Below, piece after piece: positions 1-7,962 of a DNA stretch of 37,412 bases (the stretch's first letter is position 1; each line of letters opens with the position of its first letter). Where the stretch lies: IMG/VR virus record IMGVR_UViG_3300023179_000267, positions 1 to 37,412 of that record; one strand, written 5' to 3'. Origin of the DNA: a virus. The notes beneath the pieces were generated by a model. That model saw only the letters and a list, made by a program, of their open reading frames with translations. It ran no database searches and was not told the DNA's origin. The position numbers were made by a program, and so were the translations under genes.

Positions 1-82
1 TTTCGCCTAAGCTACTGCGGGTTTTCAAATTCACAAATTCTCCGGCACAAGCGGGGCGAGGAATGGGACGGCATCGGCCTCG
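1..82. repeat. Left copy of terminal direct repeat
   Basis: Bases 1-82 match bases 37331-37412 with 9 mismatches. The first 35 bases are identical, and all differences fall in the coding part of the gene that ends here. The repeat begins at the first base of the window and ends at the last, which is the signature of overlapping contig ends (circular or terminally redundant genome) with strain variation. A real pair of paralogous gene ends is the alternative. Confidence 0.8.
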
Positions 83-354
83 TCGTTGGTTTGGGCGGAA
101 AGGATCAGAGCTTTGCACCGCAGGTATTCATTCCGACAGGCGGCGATGTAGGATTTGATGGCCTCGCAACGCTCGGGTGGGTAGATGCCAGCGATGGCGT
201 TATTTTGTGTCGGCTGATCCAATCCAGCCTGCTCGATGGTCTGCCTGCAAAACATCCTCATGACATCAATTCGCTCGGCTTGGGCATCAGCCAAGGAACG
301 GTCATCAACATCCAGAATGCAGGTTCCGTCTGGAGCAAATCGTTGAAGCTTCAT
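31..354 (-). CDS. Hypothetical protein downstream of tail fibre; possible fibre-assembly protein
   Basis: A 107-residue soluble protein with no signal peptide or membrane segment. Its start overlaps the stop of the fibre gene (351-1040) by four bases (ATGA), so the two are probably translationally coupled. A small gene directly after a fibre gene is the usual place for a fibre chaperone, but I recognise no specific family motif. The middle is rich in Cys, Arg and Glu and probably helical (IKSYIAACRNEYLRCKALIL). A divergent copy of its last 16 codons lies at the right end of the window. Confidence 0.7.
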   Translation of the reverse strand: MKLQRFAPDGTCILDVDDRSLADAQAERIDVMRMFCRQTIEQAGLDQPTQNNAIAGIYPPERCEAIKSYIAACRNEYLRCKALILSAQTNDEADAVPFLAPLVPENL

Positions 355-1040
355 GTTAGCTCAACTATTGCGTGATACGCGTTTGAGTACAAATCAGAAC
401 CGCTCCATGGGTCGGGCCATAAATCTGCGTATGCTTTAGATGAATAGTCCAAAAGAACTGGTTGGCTTCCGGAAACAGATCCCGAAATAAATCCCCTAAT
501 TGGATTAAATGCATTTCCATAAAATCCAACATTGGTTGAGCTATTTGTTCCAACGCCAACATAATACCAGCCATCATTTACAACGATTGATGACATGGTT
601 GGCTGTTTTAGCCCTATTGAATCAGTAGCAAATGTTCCGCTCTGACAGACAAGCACATCAGGTGCCGCCGATGCAGATATTGTGTAAACTGCCAATTTCC
701 CCACGCTTGATGCAGAACCAGCGCTGCTTACATAAATTGAAAATGTTGTGTAGGATTTTGTTTCCCTTACATACATCGGAGCAAAAAGCACATATCCTGT
801 TGAGGTATTTCTTGACCCATAATTTGTATCAGGCCCAGCATGGCCAATCCCATTTGTCCTGCGTGTTGCTGATATTGGAATTGAGTTTGCGGCGATAGAT
901 TGAAAGGTCGCATCTCCTCTCAAAAACCTACGCTGACTTCCGCTACTTGGAGCCGGAACCAAGCCCGCCGTGCCTGCGGCTGAACTGGTCGCTCCAACCA
1001 TGTTGCTCGCCGCACTCCCGCCGCCGCCGAAGAAGGGCAT
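351..1040 (-). CDS. Tail fibre protein
   Basis: A 229-residue virion protein, probably a receptor-binding fibre. The N-terminus is Gly-rich and carries the segment GATSSAAGTAGLVPAPSSG followed by RFLRGD (residues about 16-43). That pattern is typical of the hinge of many phage fibre and collar proteins. The remainder is Ser/Gly/Thr/Tyr-rich and looks like a beta-structured adhesin domain with no catalytic motif. It starts three bases after the repeat-containing fibre gene (1044-2192) and is coupled to the small gene at 31-354. Its position at the end of the neck genes suggests it attaches to the tail. Confidence 0.75.
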   Translation of the reverse strand: MPFFGGGGSAASNMVGATSSAAGTAGLVPAPSSGSQRRFLRGDATFQSIAANSIPISATRRTNGIGHAGPDTNYGSRNTSTGYVLFAPMYVRETKSYTTFSIYVSSAGSASSVGKLAVYTISASAAPDVLVCQSGTFATDSIGLKQPTMSSIVVNDGWYYVGVGTNSSTNVGFYGNAFNPIRGFISGSVSGSQPVLLDYSSKAYADLWPDPWSGSDLYSNAYHAIVELT

Positions 1041-1043
1041 ACC

Positions 1044-2192
1044 TTACGCCTCCAGAATTGTGTAGTTAGAGGCGGTCACGCTGGAGAGAACCCACACGGC
1101 CCCGGTGGGGATGTAGGAGGATTCAAAGGTGATGCCGGCCCCGGCCGTCAGCTGGATGCCCTGGGTGGTGGTGGGCACAAAGCCCACGCCCACGGTGATG
1201 ACGTTGCTCTGCGTGGTGACGTTTTGGATCAGAAGATATTTGCGATTGGCATTGGTCACGCATGTGGAAAGAAAGGCGGTGGAGGCGGTCGTCGGCGTGC
1301 CAAAGCGGGTGGTTAGCGTGCCGTTGGAGCTGTTGGCTGTGACGGTGCCCGCCACGGTGACCGTGTTGCCGATGGTGACGGAATTTCCTACCGTGACCGT
1401 GCCGGAAATTGGTAATCCATTAAGGTCTGCCGGAACAAATGCATCGCCATTACCCCTATATCCTATCAGGACCCCCTTATCTCCAGCTTTGTTACAATCC
1501 TCGCCTCCCACATATTCATAATTTGTGTTTGCCGTGACCGTTCCCTGAATTGGAAGTCCTGCGTTGGGTTCATCGCTTACTATGGCAAATTCTGTTCCTC
1601 CGCTATTATATCCTAATCTTACTCCAACAAGATCGTTCGGGCCACCATCTACTTGAACTGCTGTTCCATTTTGCGGGAAAAGGCTTGCCGTGACCGTGCC
1701 GGAGATGGGGAGAGGATTGTCTGAATTTAAAACTCCATTTGTATTGGATATTTGAACAGGAATTGTTTTGTCGATATTGGCACTTTGGATTGGTTCGCCA
1801 AATCCAATTACAGGAATCTGCATCGGAACTTCATAGTTGCTGTCGTATCCAACCACATTCGCCGTGACCGTGCCGGAGATGGGGAGTTTTCCGCCTTCGT
1901 AAATATTTGCTGGATTTTCATATTCATCTATTCCAGCTAAAACAATACCGTCGTTTCCGGCTCCCATTACTCGCACAGCAGAATTTGCGTAATAACTATC
2001 GCTAGATACAACATTTCCCAAATTCGCCGTGACAGTGCCGGAGACTGGAATCCCGCTAACTGCGCTTGTGATATTAGCTATGGCTGTTGAGCCAAGGCTT
2101 ACAACCGTATGGGCAACAATATGCTCCCCTCCTGTTACTACTGAAGAAAGGGTCGTTGCTGACTGATTTCCGTCTAAAACTCGAAGTGCCAT
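1044..2192 (-). CDS. Repeat-containing tail fibre / adhesin
   Basis: A 382-residue protein built from modules joined by the recurring phrase PISGTVTAN or close variants. These occur near residues 48, 103, 161, 213 and 260, followed by a run of GNTVTV-like beta repeats. A C-terminal beta domain (from about residue 310, NRKYLLIQNVTT) resembles the terminal domain seen in other phage structural proteins. Module interiors are AT-rich and dissimilar, whereas the joints and the C-terminal third are GC-rich and conserved, so the gene looks mosaic. The start is preceded by AAGGA ten bases upstream. Probable role: host recognition. The exact attachment point is unknown. Confidence 0.75.
   Translation of the reverse strand: MALRVLDGNQSATTLSSVVTGGEHIVAHTVVSLGSTAIANITSAVSGIPVSGTVTANLGNVVSSDSYYANSAVRVMGAGNDGIVLAGIDEYENPANIYEGGKLPISGTVTANVVGYDSNYEVPMQIPVIGFGEPIQSANIDKTIPVQISNTNGVLNSDNPLPISGTVTASLFPQNGTAVQVDGGPNDLVGVRLGYNSGGTEFAIVSDEPNAGLPIQGTVTANTNYEYVGGEDCNKAGDKGVLIGYRGNGDAFVPADLNGLPISGTVTVGNSVTIGNTVTVAGTVTANSSNGTLTTRFGTPTTASTAFLSTCVTNANRKYLLIQNVTTQSNVITVGVGFVPTTTQGIQLTAGAGITFESSYIPTGAVWVLSSVTASNYTILEA
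1331..2054. repeat. Repeated joint segments inside the fibre gene
   Basis: Near-identical segments beginning gccgtgaccgtgccggagat (plus-strand text) lie at about 1528, 1685, 1859 and 2023. Degenerate copies are clustered at 1331-1410. The spacing of the four clear copies is about 157-174 bp. They encode PISGTVTAN and flank unrelated inserts, so they could serve as homology for cassette exchange. Confidence 0.75.
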
Positions 2193-2208
2193 TTCTTAAA
2201 TATCCTTG

Positions 2209-2712
2209 TTAAATTGCCCCAATATATTGGGAGTTTCGGTGGTCGTTAAATTGCAAAGCGGCAACATGGGCGGCGGCCTCGGGAGACTGAACCGGGCTTG
2301 CCATAACCCTTATTGTCAATCCCCTTTGCCAAGCCCTAGCGGGTGTCCTTATGGTTGGGTTTTGTCCTGTGATTTGAGCCATATAAATGACTGCTGGAGG
2401 TGATATTTGTGCATCTATCTTTGAGGCAAGGGTTGGGCTTTCAGAATAAAATGCCTCAAATATTTCACAATATTCTTGGTCAAAAGCCTCCTGGCTTATC
2501 TTAACTGCTGTATTGCTATAATTGACTTCAATAGAAAGATCGTAAACCCCGCTGTAATTCCCAAGCACTTGTGAACTAATTGAGGCTTGAATGGTTACAT
2601 AAGGGAAAAGTCTTTTGCCTATTCTGTTTGTGGTATAAACATTAAGGCCTGAGATACCTGTTAAAAGGGAGGCAATCCCATCCTCAACCTGATATTGGAT
2701 GCTTTGACTCAT
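2209..2712 (-). CDS. Neck / tail-completion-like protein, paralogue of the preceding gene
   Basis: A 167-residue protein. The longer reading (to 2757) is rejected because the ATG at 2712 forms an ATGA overlap with the stop of the upstream gene. It aligns with its neighbour (2709-3125) over most of the length: both have VE..I.S...SVTGL.YYT, PFV..RASI, LG..TGV and AFD..F.EI blocks. The size and the position between capsid and fibre genes fit a tail terminator or head-tail completion protein. The extra C-terminal tail (about 25 residues, Ala/His-rich) is absent from the paralogue. Confidence 0.65.
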   Translation of the reverse strand: MSQSIQYQVEDGIASLLTGISGLNVYTTNRIGKRLFPYVTIQASISSQVLGNYSGVYDLSIEVNYSNTAVKISQEAFDQEYCEIFEAFYSESPTLASKIDAQISPPAVIYMAQITGQNPTIRTPARAWQRGLTIRVMASPVQSPEAAAHVAALQFNDHRNSQYIGAI

Positions 2713-3125
2713 TTCTTTGCGCTTACAATTATATCGAATGTTATCTCTTTTGACCAAGTTCTATTCCCTGCCACAATAAAAGGGCTTTCACCTGTCATCT
2801 TGGCGTTGTAGATCGTCACATTGGATGCCGTGGTTGAGACAACTGCAAGGTTTGGGTTTTGGTAGAACTTGCCGACAATCTCTTGAAACTTGGAATCAAA
2901 GGCTTGGCGGGTTACTGAATCAGCCCTCTGGTTATAGGAAAGAACGGCGGAGACCCCAAAAACTCCTGTGAATGTTCCTAGCTGTTCATTGCCTATCGAA
3001 GCCCTTGCAGAGACAAAGGGAAGCGTTCTGGCTGTTTCCCTTTCACTTGTATAGTAGGAAAGCCCTGTTACAGAATTGATGGCTGAGATTAAGGCATTCT
3101 CAACCTCCCTTTCAATGGAGGCCAT
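2709..3125 (-). CDS. Neck / tail-completion-like protein (paralogue A)
   Basis: A 138-residue protein of mixed helix and strand composition, without signal or membrane segment. It clearly resembles the next gene, with shared blocks TSERETARTLPFVSARASIG, FTGVFGVSAVLSYN and QAFDSKFQEIVGKFY. Tandem duplication of a neck or tail-terminator gene is the simplest reading. Translational coupling to the paralogue (ATGA at 2709-2712) suggests they are made in similar amounts, perhaps as a hetero-oligomer. Confidence 0.65.
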   Translation of the reverse strand: MASIEREVENALISAINSVTGLSYYTSERETARTLPFVSARASIGNEQLGTFTGVFGVSAVLSYNQRADSVTRQAFDSKFQEIVGKFYQNPNLAVVSTTASNVTIYNAKMTGESPFIVAGNRTWSKEITFDIIVSAKK

Positions 3126-3129
3126 TAGA

Positions 3130-3453
3130 TTAGGTAGTGATTTCTGCTAGGTCTATGGTATAGGAAAGTCCGTCTGTGGATTCAGTAAATCCAGCAATCA
3201 TTCTTTCAGTACCTGAGATAGTGCAAAGACCACCAATTATAGGGGCAGAAACCATGGATGCACACACAACTAGGCTCTGTGTAATTCTAAAAATTTCCCC
3301 ACCTACATCTAATTCAGAACTGGTTGCAAGGTCTGTGACACTTGCAGAAACAGCGGTTGAGCTGAGACCTGTGACAGATTGCCACAAGTCTGTTATCATA
3401 TAATTCAAATCTGTGCTTAAATAGGAAGTAGGAATAGAGCCGCCCACAGCCAT
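3130..3453 (-). CDS. Putative head-tail joining protein
   Basis: A 107-residue protein with alternating small and hydrophobic residues suggesting a beta-barrel, as in gpFII-type head-tail connectors, but no diagnostic motif is visible. Context supports the idea: it is the first gene after the sugar-transfer cluster and heads the run of neck proteins. A TTGACA hexamer lies only eight bases upstream of its ATG, in the 14-base gap after the preceding gene. Confidence 0.5.
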   Translation of the reverse strand: MAVGGSIPTSYLSTDLNYMITDLWQSVTGLSSTAVSASVTDLATSSELDVGGEIFRITQSLVVCASMVSAPIIGGLCTISGTERMIAGFTESTDGLSYTIDLAEITT

Positions 3454-3467
3454 TATAGCTGTGTCAA

Positions 3468-4139
3468 TTATATCATTACAAGCCCATCAAACTGATGGAT
3501 ATTATCTTGCATAAATTCACCTCTTTGGGCATAAAGCCTTGTTTGCTTCCCATGCCTAACTGCTGATGCCAATACTGCTGGGGTTGAGTTTATGCAGATA
3601 AATTCATTGGCATCTCTGATTGCCTTGGCCATGTCAGCAGTTGTTTGGGCTGTGTAGGTTCTCAACCCATCAATTCTAAATTCTGGTGGACATAGAATAA
3701 CAAGGCTATCCCTGCCAAACTCCTTTGCACAATCCTGAATAATATCAATTGGGTTTCTTCTGTCTCCCTGGCTTATACCGAATGGGGCAACTAAGTTATA
3801 CTCATTTGGCAATCCACTTGCTGGCTCTTTACCAAGCCTATCTAGCACTATGTTTGTTTTATCTGCATCCCTGATTGAATGATGGGAATAAACAAAATCA
3901 TGCCATTGTTTTTTTGATTTTCTATATTCCTCATATTTGTTAGGCCAAATTTCAAGATCAATTATAATCCCCTGCCTATGCCCTGCCTTCACATACGAAA
4001 CCATTTCAAAGGCATCTTGATATTGTGCGTAGCAATCAAAGAAAACCTCATGCCCCTGATCGGCAAGGTATTTACAGGCTGGAAGGCATCGAAGCACATC
4101 CCCAAGCCTTTGACTATATTTAATGGTTCTAGGTTGCAT
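3468..4139 (-). CDS. Glycosyltransferase family 9-like (heptosyltransferase-like) protein
   Basis: A 223-residue protein when started at the ATG at 4139, which overlaps the previous gene by 11 bases; a longer reading to 4172 is possible. The N-terminal GDVLRCLPACKYLADQGHEV resembles the GDvl..lP..k.Lk..gh.v opening of ADP-heptose:LPS heptosyltransferases. Near the C-terminus ICINSTPAVLASAVRHGKQT matches the nucleotide-sugar binding region (.i.sS.a.lAsa.g.p). At 223 residues it is shorter than cellular members (about 330), so the C-terminal part may be reduced. It closes a cluster of transferases. Confidence 0.6.
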   Translation of the reverse strand: MQPRTIKYSQRLGDVLRCLPACKYLADQGHEVFFDCYAQYQDAFEMVSYVKAGHRQGIIIDLEIWPNKYEEYRKSKKQWHDFVYSHHSIRDADKTNIVLDRLGKEPASGLPNEYNLVAPFGISQGDRRNPIDIIQDCAKEFGRDSLVILCPPEFRIDGLRTYTAQTTADMAKAIRDANEFICINSTPAVLASAVRHGKQTRLYAQRGEFMQDNIHQFDGLVMI

Positions 4140-4896
4140 CGTCCACAACGCTTCTGTCCTGAACATGGGCAAAAAAGCGATTCAATCTTATTGGGCCGTG
4201 GCTTTGTTGCAATTCCTCCCAAGATTTTAGAAGCCCTGCGTATCCATAAAAATCTTCCTTAAATTCAACTTGGTTTTTTGTTGAATAGGCAAAATGATCA
4301 AACACTAGTCCCATCTCCTCGGTGATTCCCCTTGGGATTCTAATTGGCTGATGATTTAGAATGGGTGGCTCATGGCTTGTAAATTCAATGCCTTCTCCCC
4401 ACTTCCATGCCCTATACCACTCGTAGGGATAAGCCCCAAGGCCAGAGCGTGAAACAACAATCTTTTTCCCAATATAATAATTACAGAAGAACTGAGCAGA
4501 GGTTCCAGGTGTTCTATCAATCAAAAGCCCATAAACATCCTCCATCTGTTTTTCTGTCCAAAACTCATCAGCATCTTGCTCCATCACAACCCCGCAACCC
4601 ACCCCCTCCAAAGCCCTGTTCACCATCTCAATTTTTCCATTAAAAGGATTATTTTGCCAATGCACAGAAACCTTTGGATGCTTTAGGTTTTGCAGATATT
4701 CGTGGGTTCCGTCTATGGATACAAAATTCTTATGCCATTTATCTGGAACCTGCCTGCACCATCTTGTGCAGTTGATTGGATTGCTTACACCCTCAACAAT
4801 TCTCCATTGCCAAGGGATTGTTAGCTTTTGAAATATTTCAAGCTTTTTTGAAATATAAGGCTCCCCATTCAGAACGATGGTAAAGATCGTTAGCAT
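4129..4896 (-). CDS. GT-A type glycosyltransferase
   Basis: A 255-residue protein opening with a beta-strand (MLTIFTIVLNGEPYI) like family 2 transferases. It has a DxD metal/nucleotide-sugar site in MEQDADEFW (D108, D110). The C-terminal part is rich in Trp, Tyr and His (GAYPYEWYRAWKWGEGIEF), a possible acceptor-binding surface. It overlaps the upstream methyltransferase gene by seven bases and the downstream GT9-like gene by 11 bases. The substrate is unknown; a virion or host glycan are both possible. Confidence 0.7.
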   Translation of the reverse strand: MLTIFTIVLNGEPYISKKLEIFQKLTIPWQWRIVEGVSNPINCTRWCRQVPDKWHKNFVSIDGTHEYLQNLKHPKVSVHWQNNPFNGKIEMVNRALEGVGCGVVMEQDADEFWTEKQMEDVYGLLIDRTPGTSAQFFCNYYIGKKIVVSRSGLGAYPYEWYRAWKWGEGIEFTSHEPPILNHQPIRIPRGITEEMGLVFDHFAYSTKNQVEFKEDFYGYAGLLKSWEELQQSHGPIRLNRFFAHVQDRSVVDDAT

Positions 4897-5390
4897 TTTC
4901 CGTAAATTATTTTTATCTCAGGACAGAATGAGGCTGAATCCATTCTATAAGGATTTAATCCAATCTCCTTCATCCACTTTATGCATGGAACATCAGTTCC
5001 ATTATGGGTTTCTATTGCAACCTTTTTGATTGAATGCCTATTATTTATTGCAAAGAGGGATGTTTCCATTCCCTCAATATCGCATTTTATGATAGTTGGA
5101 TTAAATTGATTTATGAGGCTTAAAATATCCTCCTTATTCAAAATAACCTTTTCAATGAAGGTTCCTTCTGGAAATTCAGAAGAAAGCCTCTTTATATCAT
5201 CTGCGTTAATATCAACACCTATGTATTTTTGCGGATTTTGACCTATGAAATATTTTGCAGTTCCATTCCCAAGCTCTCTTTCCTTTTGAGTCCAAAATCC
5301 ACATCCAAGATCGATGATTATTTCATCCCTGCAATTAAGATGTTCCCAATGTTCTTGGGGGTTTTCAGAATGAATTATTCCTTCTGTCAT
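4890..5390 (-). CDS. FkbM-like SAM-dependent methyltransferase
   Basis: A 166-residue class I methyltransferase. Motif I is IIDLGCGF (25-32), the ribose-binding acidic strand is YIGVDIN (56-62), and the FkbM-type motif IIKCDIEGMET spans 100-110. FkbM-family enzymes usually O-methylate sugars or small molecules, which fits its place between two glycosyltransferases. ATGA overlap links it to the preceding methyltransferase-like gene (5387-5986). Confidence 0.75.
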   Translation of the reverse strand: MTEGIIHSENPQEHWEHLNCRDEIIIDLGCGFWTQKERELGNGTAKYFIGQNPQKYIGVDINADDIKRLSSEFPEGTFIEKVILNKEDILSLINQFNPTIIKCDIEGMETSLFAINNRHSIKKVAIETHNGTDVPCIKWMKEIGLNPYRMDSASFCPEIKIIYGKC

Positions 5391-5986
5391 TTTCTAAATA
5401 TGGCAGAGCCATTCCTCCAAGACTGCTCCTCCCATAAAACAGGATGCCCGGATGTTTTTAGCCATTGATAATTGCCATAGTTCTTTATGTCGTTTACATC
5501 ATCTAGGGCAATGATTCCACCATCTTTAACCTTGGGGAACCAAACCATAAAATCAGCACAGCCAGAAAAAGCCCCGCCATCCAATAAAATAAAGCCAATT
5601 TCATCCTTTATGCTTGGATGTCCCCAAGTATAATTTGCCGCAGTTCTAAAATCTTCCTTGTGCCATTCGATGATTTGTTCCAATGGATATTGGTTTAGAT
5701 TGGTTCTGGTGGTTCTATAAAAATCTTCCACGGCATCTAGGCTCATCCACATCATAGGATTGCTTGAAAGCCAATTAATAGCCAATCCTCCTTGCCTTGA
5801 ATCTAGGTTATATTTATGACGGCCTATGCGGTCTGGGTGAATCTCGAAACTAAGTAGCTCCCTTGTCTTTATACATTGCGTGGAGCCGTCCCCGGTTCCT
5901 CCACCTATCTCAACCCCAAAAGAAAGCCCTTTGCTATATTTTGCTAGGGCTTGTCCGAATGGGTCTTGAAGGGTTATTTCCTGCAT
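5387..5986 (-). CDS. SAM-dependent methyltransferase-like protein
   Basis: A 199-residue Rossmann-fold protein. Motif I is VEIGGGTGDGST (25-36), the acidic strand is LLSFEIH (44-50), and FILLDGG (132-138) and GGIIALDDVND (156-166) follow. The DGG...LDD arrangement resembles Methyltransf_24 / cephalosporin-hydroxylase-like enzymes found in sugar-modification clusters. The intact motif I supports SAM binding. Second of two adjacent methyltransferases in the cluster. Confidence 0.65.
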   Translation of the reverse strand: MQEITLQDPFGQALAKYSKGLSFGVEIGGGTGDGSTQCIKTRELLSFEIHPDRIGRHKYNLDSRQGGLAINWLSSNPMMWMSLDAVEDFYRTTRTNLNQYPLEQIIEWHKEDFRTAANYTWGHPSIKDEIGFILLDGGAFSGCADFMVWFPKVKDGGIIALDDVNDIKNYGNYQWLKTSGHPVLWEEQSWRNGSAIFRK

Positions 5987-6234
5987 TTCGGTTTTTCGGA
6001 GTTTTTGATGGCCTCAACAATCACATAATTAATGACTGCTTCATTGTCCTTGGCAAGCATTTCCATTCCAATTTCAAAAAGCTCTTTTCCAGCTTTTTCA
6101 TCATACTCAATATCAACAAGCACATACTTAGTTTTGTCTTGGCGGCATTTCCCAAACTTAATTATACCAAGTCCCTTGGTATCTTCGCCTTTTTTGGCTG
6201 ACCTAATTCCAATTTGCGGCTTTTCTTTTTTCAT
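5974..6234 (-). CDS. Small basic protein of the transferase cluster, function unknown
   Basis: An 86-residue protein when started at 6234, which has an AAGGGA-like ribosome site; a start at 6255 adds seven residues. Both overlap the end of the large glycosyltransferase gene. The N-terminus is strongly Lys-rich (KKEKPQIGIRSAKKG), followed by strand-helix composition (KYVLVDIEYDEKAGKELFEIG). I do not recognise a family. It sits between transferase genes and overlaps both neighbours, so it may be an accessory subunit. Confidence 0.6.
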   Translation of the reverse strand: MKKEKPQIGIRSAKKGEDTKGLGIIKFGKCRQDKTKYVLVDIEYDEKAGKELFEIGMEMLAKDNEAVINYVIVEAIKNSEKPKCRK

Positions 6235-7864
6235 AGATGGCTTTCCCTTTTTCATAGAACTCTGGCTTGTTGTGGTGCTTAATTAGATCGTCTGGCTGTC
6301 CTCCTGTAAAGAGGGGATTTTCATGCTTGAATTGAATATGTTTGGCCTCAATCACAACCCCATCACCATAAGCTCTTTCCGTAAATTCATTGTCTGAATA
6401 GATGCCGTCACTCTCTTGATAATTGGGGTGGAACATATAGCCACCCTGCTTATCAAGCCTCTTTTGCGTTAAAATAGCCATACAGAGGAGTTTATCTGTC
6501 CTAAGGCCATCAGATATTGCCAGCACCTTTTCCTCGTTTGTAGCCCCAATAGCGTTTGAAATTAGGGCATCCCAATGCCTGGGCGGACTCCAATCATCAC
6601 TCATTTGAATTAAAATCTCCCCATTGGCCTGTTTTGCCCCGTAGTTCCATGCATTTACAATGCCCCCTGGGTTGGCTCTTAGTGCTTGATGTGGGGTGTA
6701 GTCTTGTGGATCATCGTGATCGACAACAAAAATCCACTCAATTTCAAGAGGGTTTTTTGCCAGCATAAGCCATTGGTGTCTCCTCTGCCAAGCAATTTGC
6801 GGCCTACCTTTTGTGGCGTGAATGATTGAGATTTTTGGGGATGGCCTAGATTTTTTTATTTTTTCTGCTTCCTCTTTTTTGCCCACACAAACAGAGGCTG
6901 TTTCGTAAATATCTAAGCATTGCCATTGGTAGATTGCCTCTACCAAATTCCAGTAGTGGGCAGTTGGCCTTGGTAGGCTCATTGCCGCCCGTGCCGCTCC
7001 CCATGCCTTTACCCATTGCCCCCTTGCAGAATATTCAACCGCCATCCAATAGTGGGCTTCCCTTCTGTCCGGCATAATGGCAATCGCCTCGCCAAGATAT
7101 TTAAGCTTTTCCTCTGCTGTTGGGGCGCATCTTCCCATGTTGCAAAGAACATCATAACGAAGCGTATCCTCTAGCTCTGGAAATTGAATTGCCAGCTTGC
7201 CATATTTCAAGCAGTCCGCCCAATTCTGGGTTAGAAAATGCTCTTGTTGGGTATAATAAAGTGCGTTTGGGGTTGGCTCTAGGGTATCTTTTAGGATTGC
7301 AAAATTTCTGTCTGCTGATGTCTTTTTGTATCCTTTTGGATTGTGAACCCTAACTACCTTGTCGATTCCGAAAATCTTTGACTGATCCTCAGCCACAAGC
7401 ATTTCATGAACACGATTCTTCCATTTGCATTTTCCTTTAAGGCTGACCATCTCTCGGATGGGTATGAGGCCAGCGTTAGCCACGAAATATCTAAATGCAA
7501 TAAGCTGTGCATCTCTTTCCTCTGCCTTGGTTATAGCTTCATCAATAACCACCTCTGCACCAGGTTGCATTTCATCATCGGCATCTACCCACATTGCCCA
7601 CTTCTCATAACAGGCTTCTAGGGCCGTGTTCCTTGCAGTTGCAAAGTCATCTATATGAGGCCAATCCGTTCTTTGATTCTTATAATGAACAACTCTAGCC
7701 CCGTGAGCCAATGCAACCTTTTCCTCCTCGGCTGTCGGATTGCTCCCCCCAGCCAAGCAAACAACAAACTCCTTTGCAATGGGCTTGAAGGAATTAAGGC
7801 ATCTTTCAAGATATTCGGCTTCATTGCCGCCACAAATAAGATAAACAGACAGGGGATTTTTCAT
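6203..7864 (-). CDS. Two-domain family 2 glycosyltransferase with central helical repeats
   Basis: A 553-residue protein. Residues 1-200 form one GT2 domain: Leu/Val-rich first strand, ERCLNS, FATARNTAL, and the DxD-type WAMWVDADDE (D94-D97). Residues about 210-330 are helical and TPR-like (YYTQQEHFLTQNWADCLKYG onward). Residues about 345-550 form a second GT2-like domain (SIIHATKGRP, FVVDHDDP, QMSDDW). Two catalytic domains in one chain suggest two sugar transfers or a synthase. It is the first gene after the capsid terminator. Its start has no strong Shine-Dalgarno but shares GAAATCCTAATG with two other genes. Confidence 0.75.
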   Translation of the reverse strand: MKNPLSVYLICGGNEAEYLERCLNSFKPIAKEFVVCLAGGSNPTAEEEKVALAHGARVVHYKNQRTDWPHIDDFATARNTALEACYEKWAMWVDADDEMQPGAEVVIDEAITKAEERDAQLIAFRYFVANAGLIPIREMVSLKGKCKWKNRVHEMLVAEDQSKIFGIDKVVRVHNPKGYKKTSADRNFAILKDTLEPTPNALYYTQQEHFLTQNWADCLKYGKLAIQFPELEDTLRYDVLCNMGRCAPTAEEKLKYLGEAIAIMPDRREAHYWMAVEYSARGQWVKAWGAARAAMSLPRPTAHYWNLVEAIYQWQCLDIYETASVCVGKKEEAEKIKKSRPSPKISIIHATKGRPQIAWQRRHQWLMLAKNPLEIEWIFVVDHDDPQDYTPHQALRANPGGIVNAWNYGAKQANGEILIQMSDDWSPPRHWDALISNAIGATNEEKVLAISDGLRTDKLLCMAILTQKRLDKQGGYMFHPNYQESDGIYSDNEFTERAYGDGVVIEAKHIQFKHENPLFTGGQPDDLIKHHNKPEFYEKGKAIYEKRKAANWN

Positions 7865-7899
7865 TAGGATTTCTGGTAAGGATTTAGTGTCAATTCATA

Positions 7900-7938
7900 C
7901 AAAGAAAGGGGGGCTAGAGTTTTTTAGGCTCTAGCCCC
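7900..7938 (-). terminator. Rho-independent-type terminator after the major capsid gene
   Basis: On the minus strand a perfect 10-bp stem (GGGGCTAGAG / CTCTAGCCCC, plus positions 7929-7938 and 7910-7919) with a 9-base A-rich loop is followed by CCTTTCTTTG. It lies 24 bases after the capsid stop. It probably limits read-through from the highly expressed head genes into the sugar-transfer cluster. Confidence 0.75.
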
Positions 7939-7962
7939 TCCAAGGAACCACACAATTCTATA

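Noticed and set aside
91-375. Plus-strand frames, here and throughout
   Set aside because: All mirror well-supported minus-strand genes and lack recognisable products. No plus-strand gene was credible.
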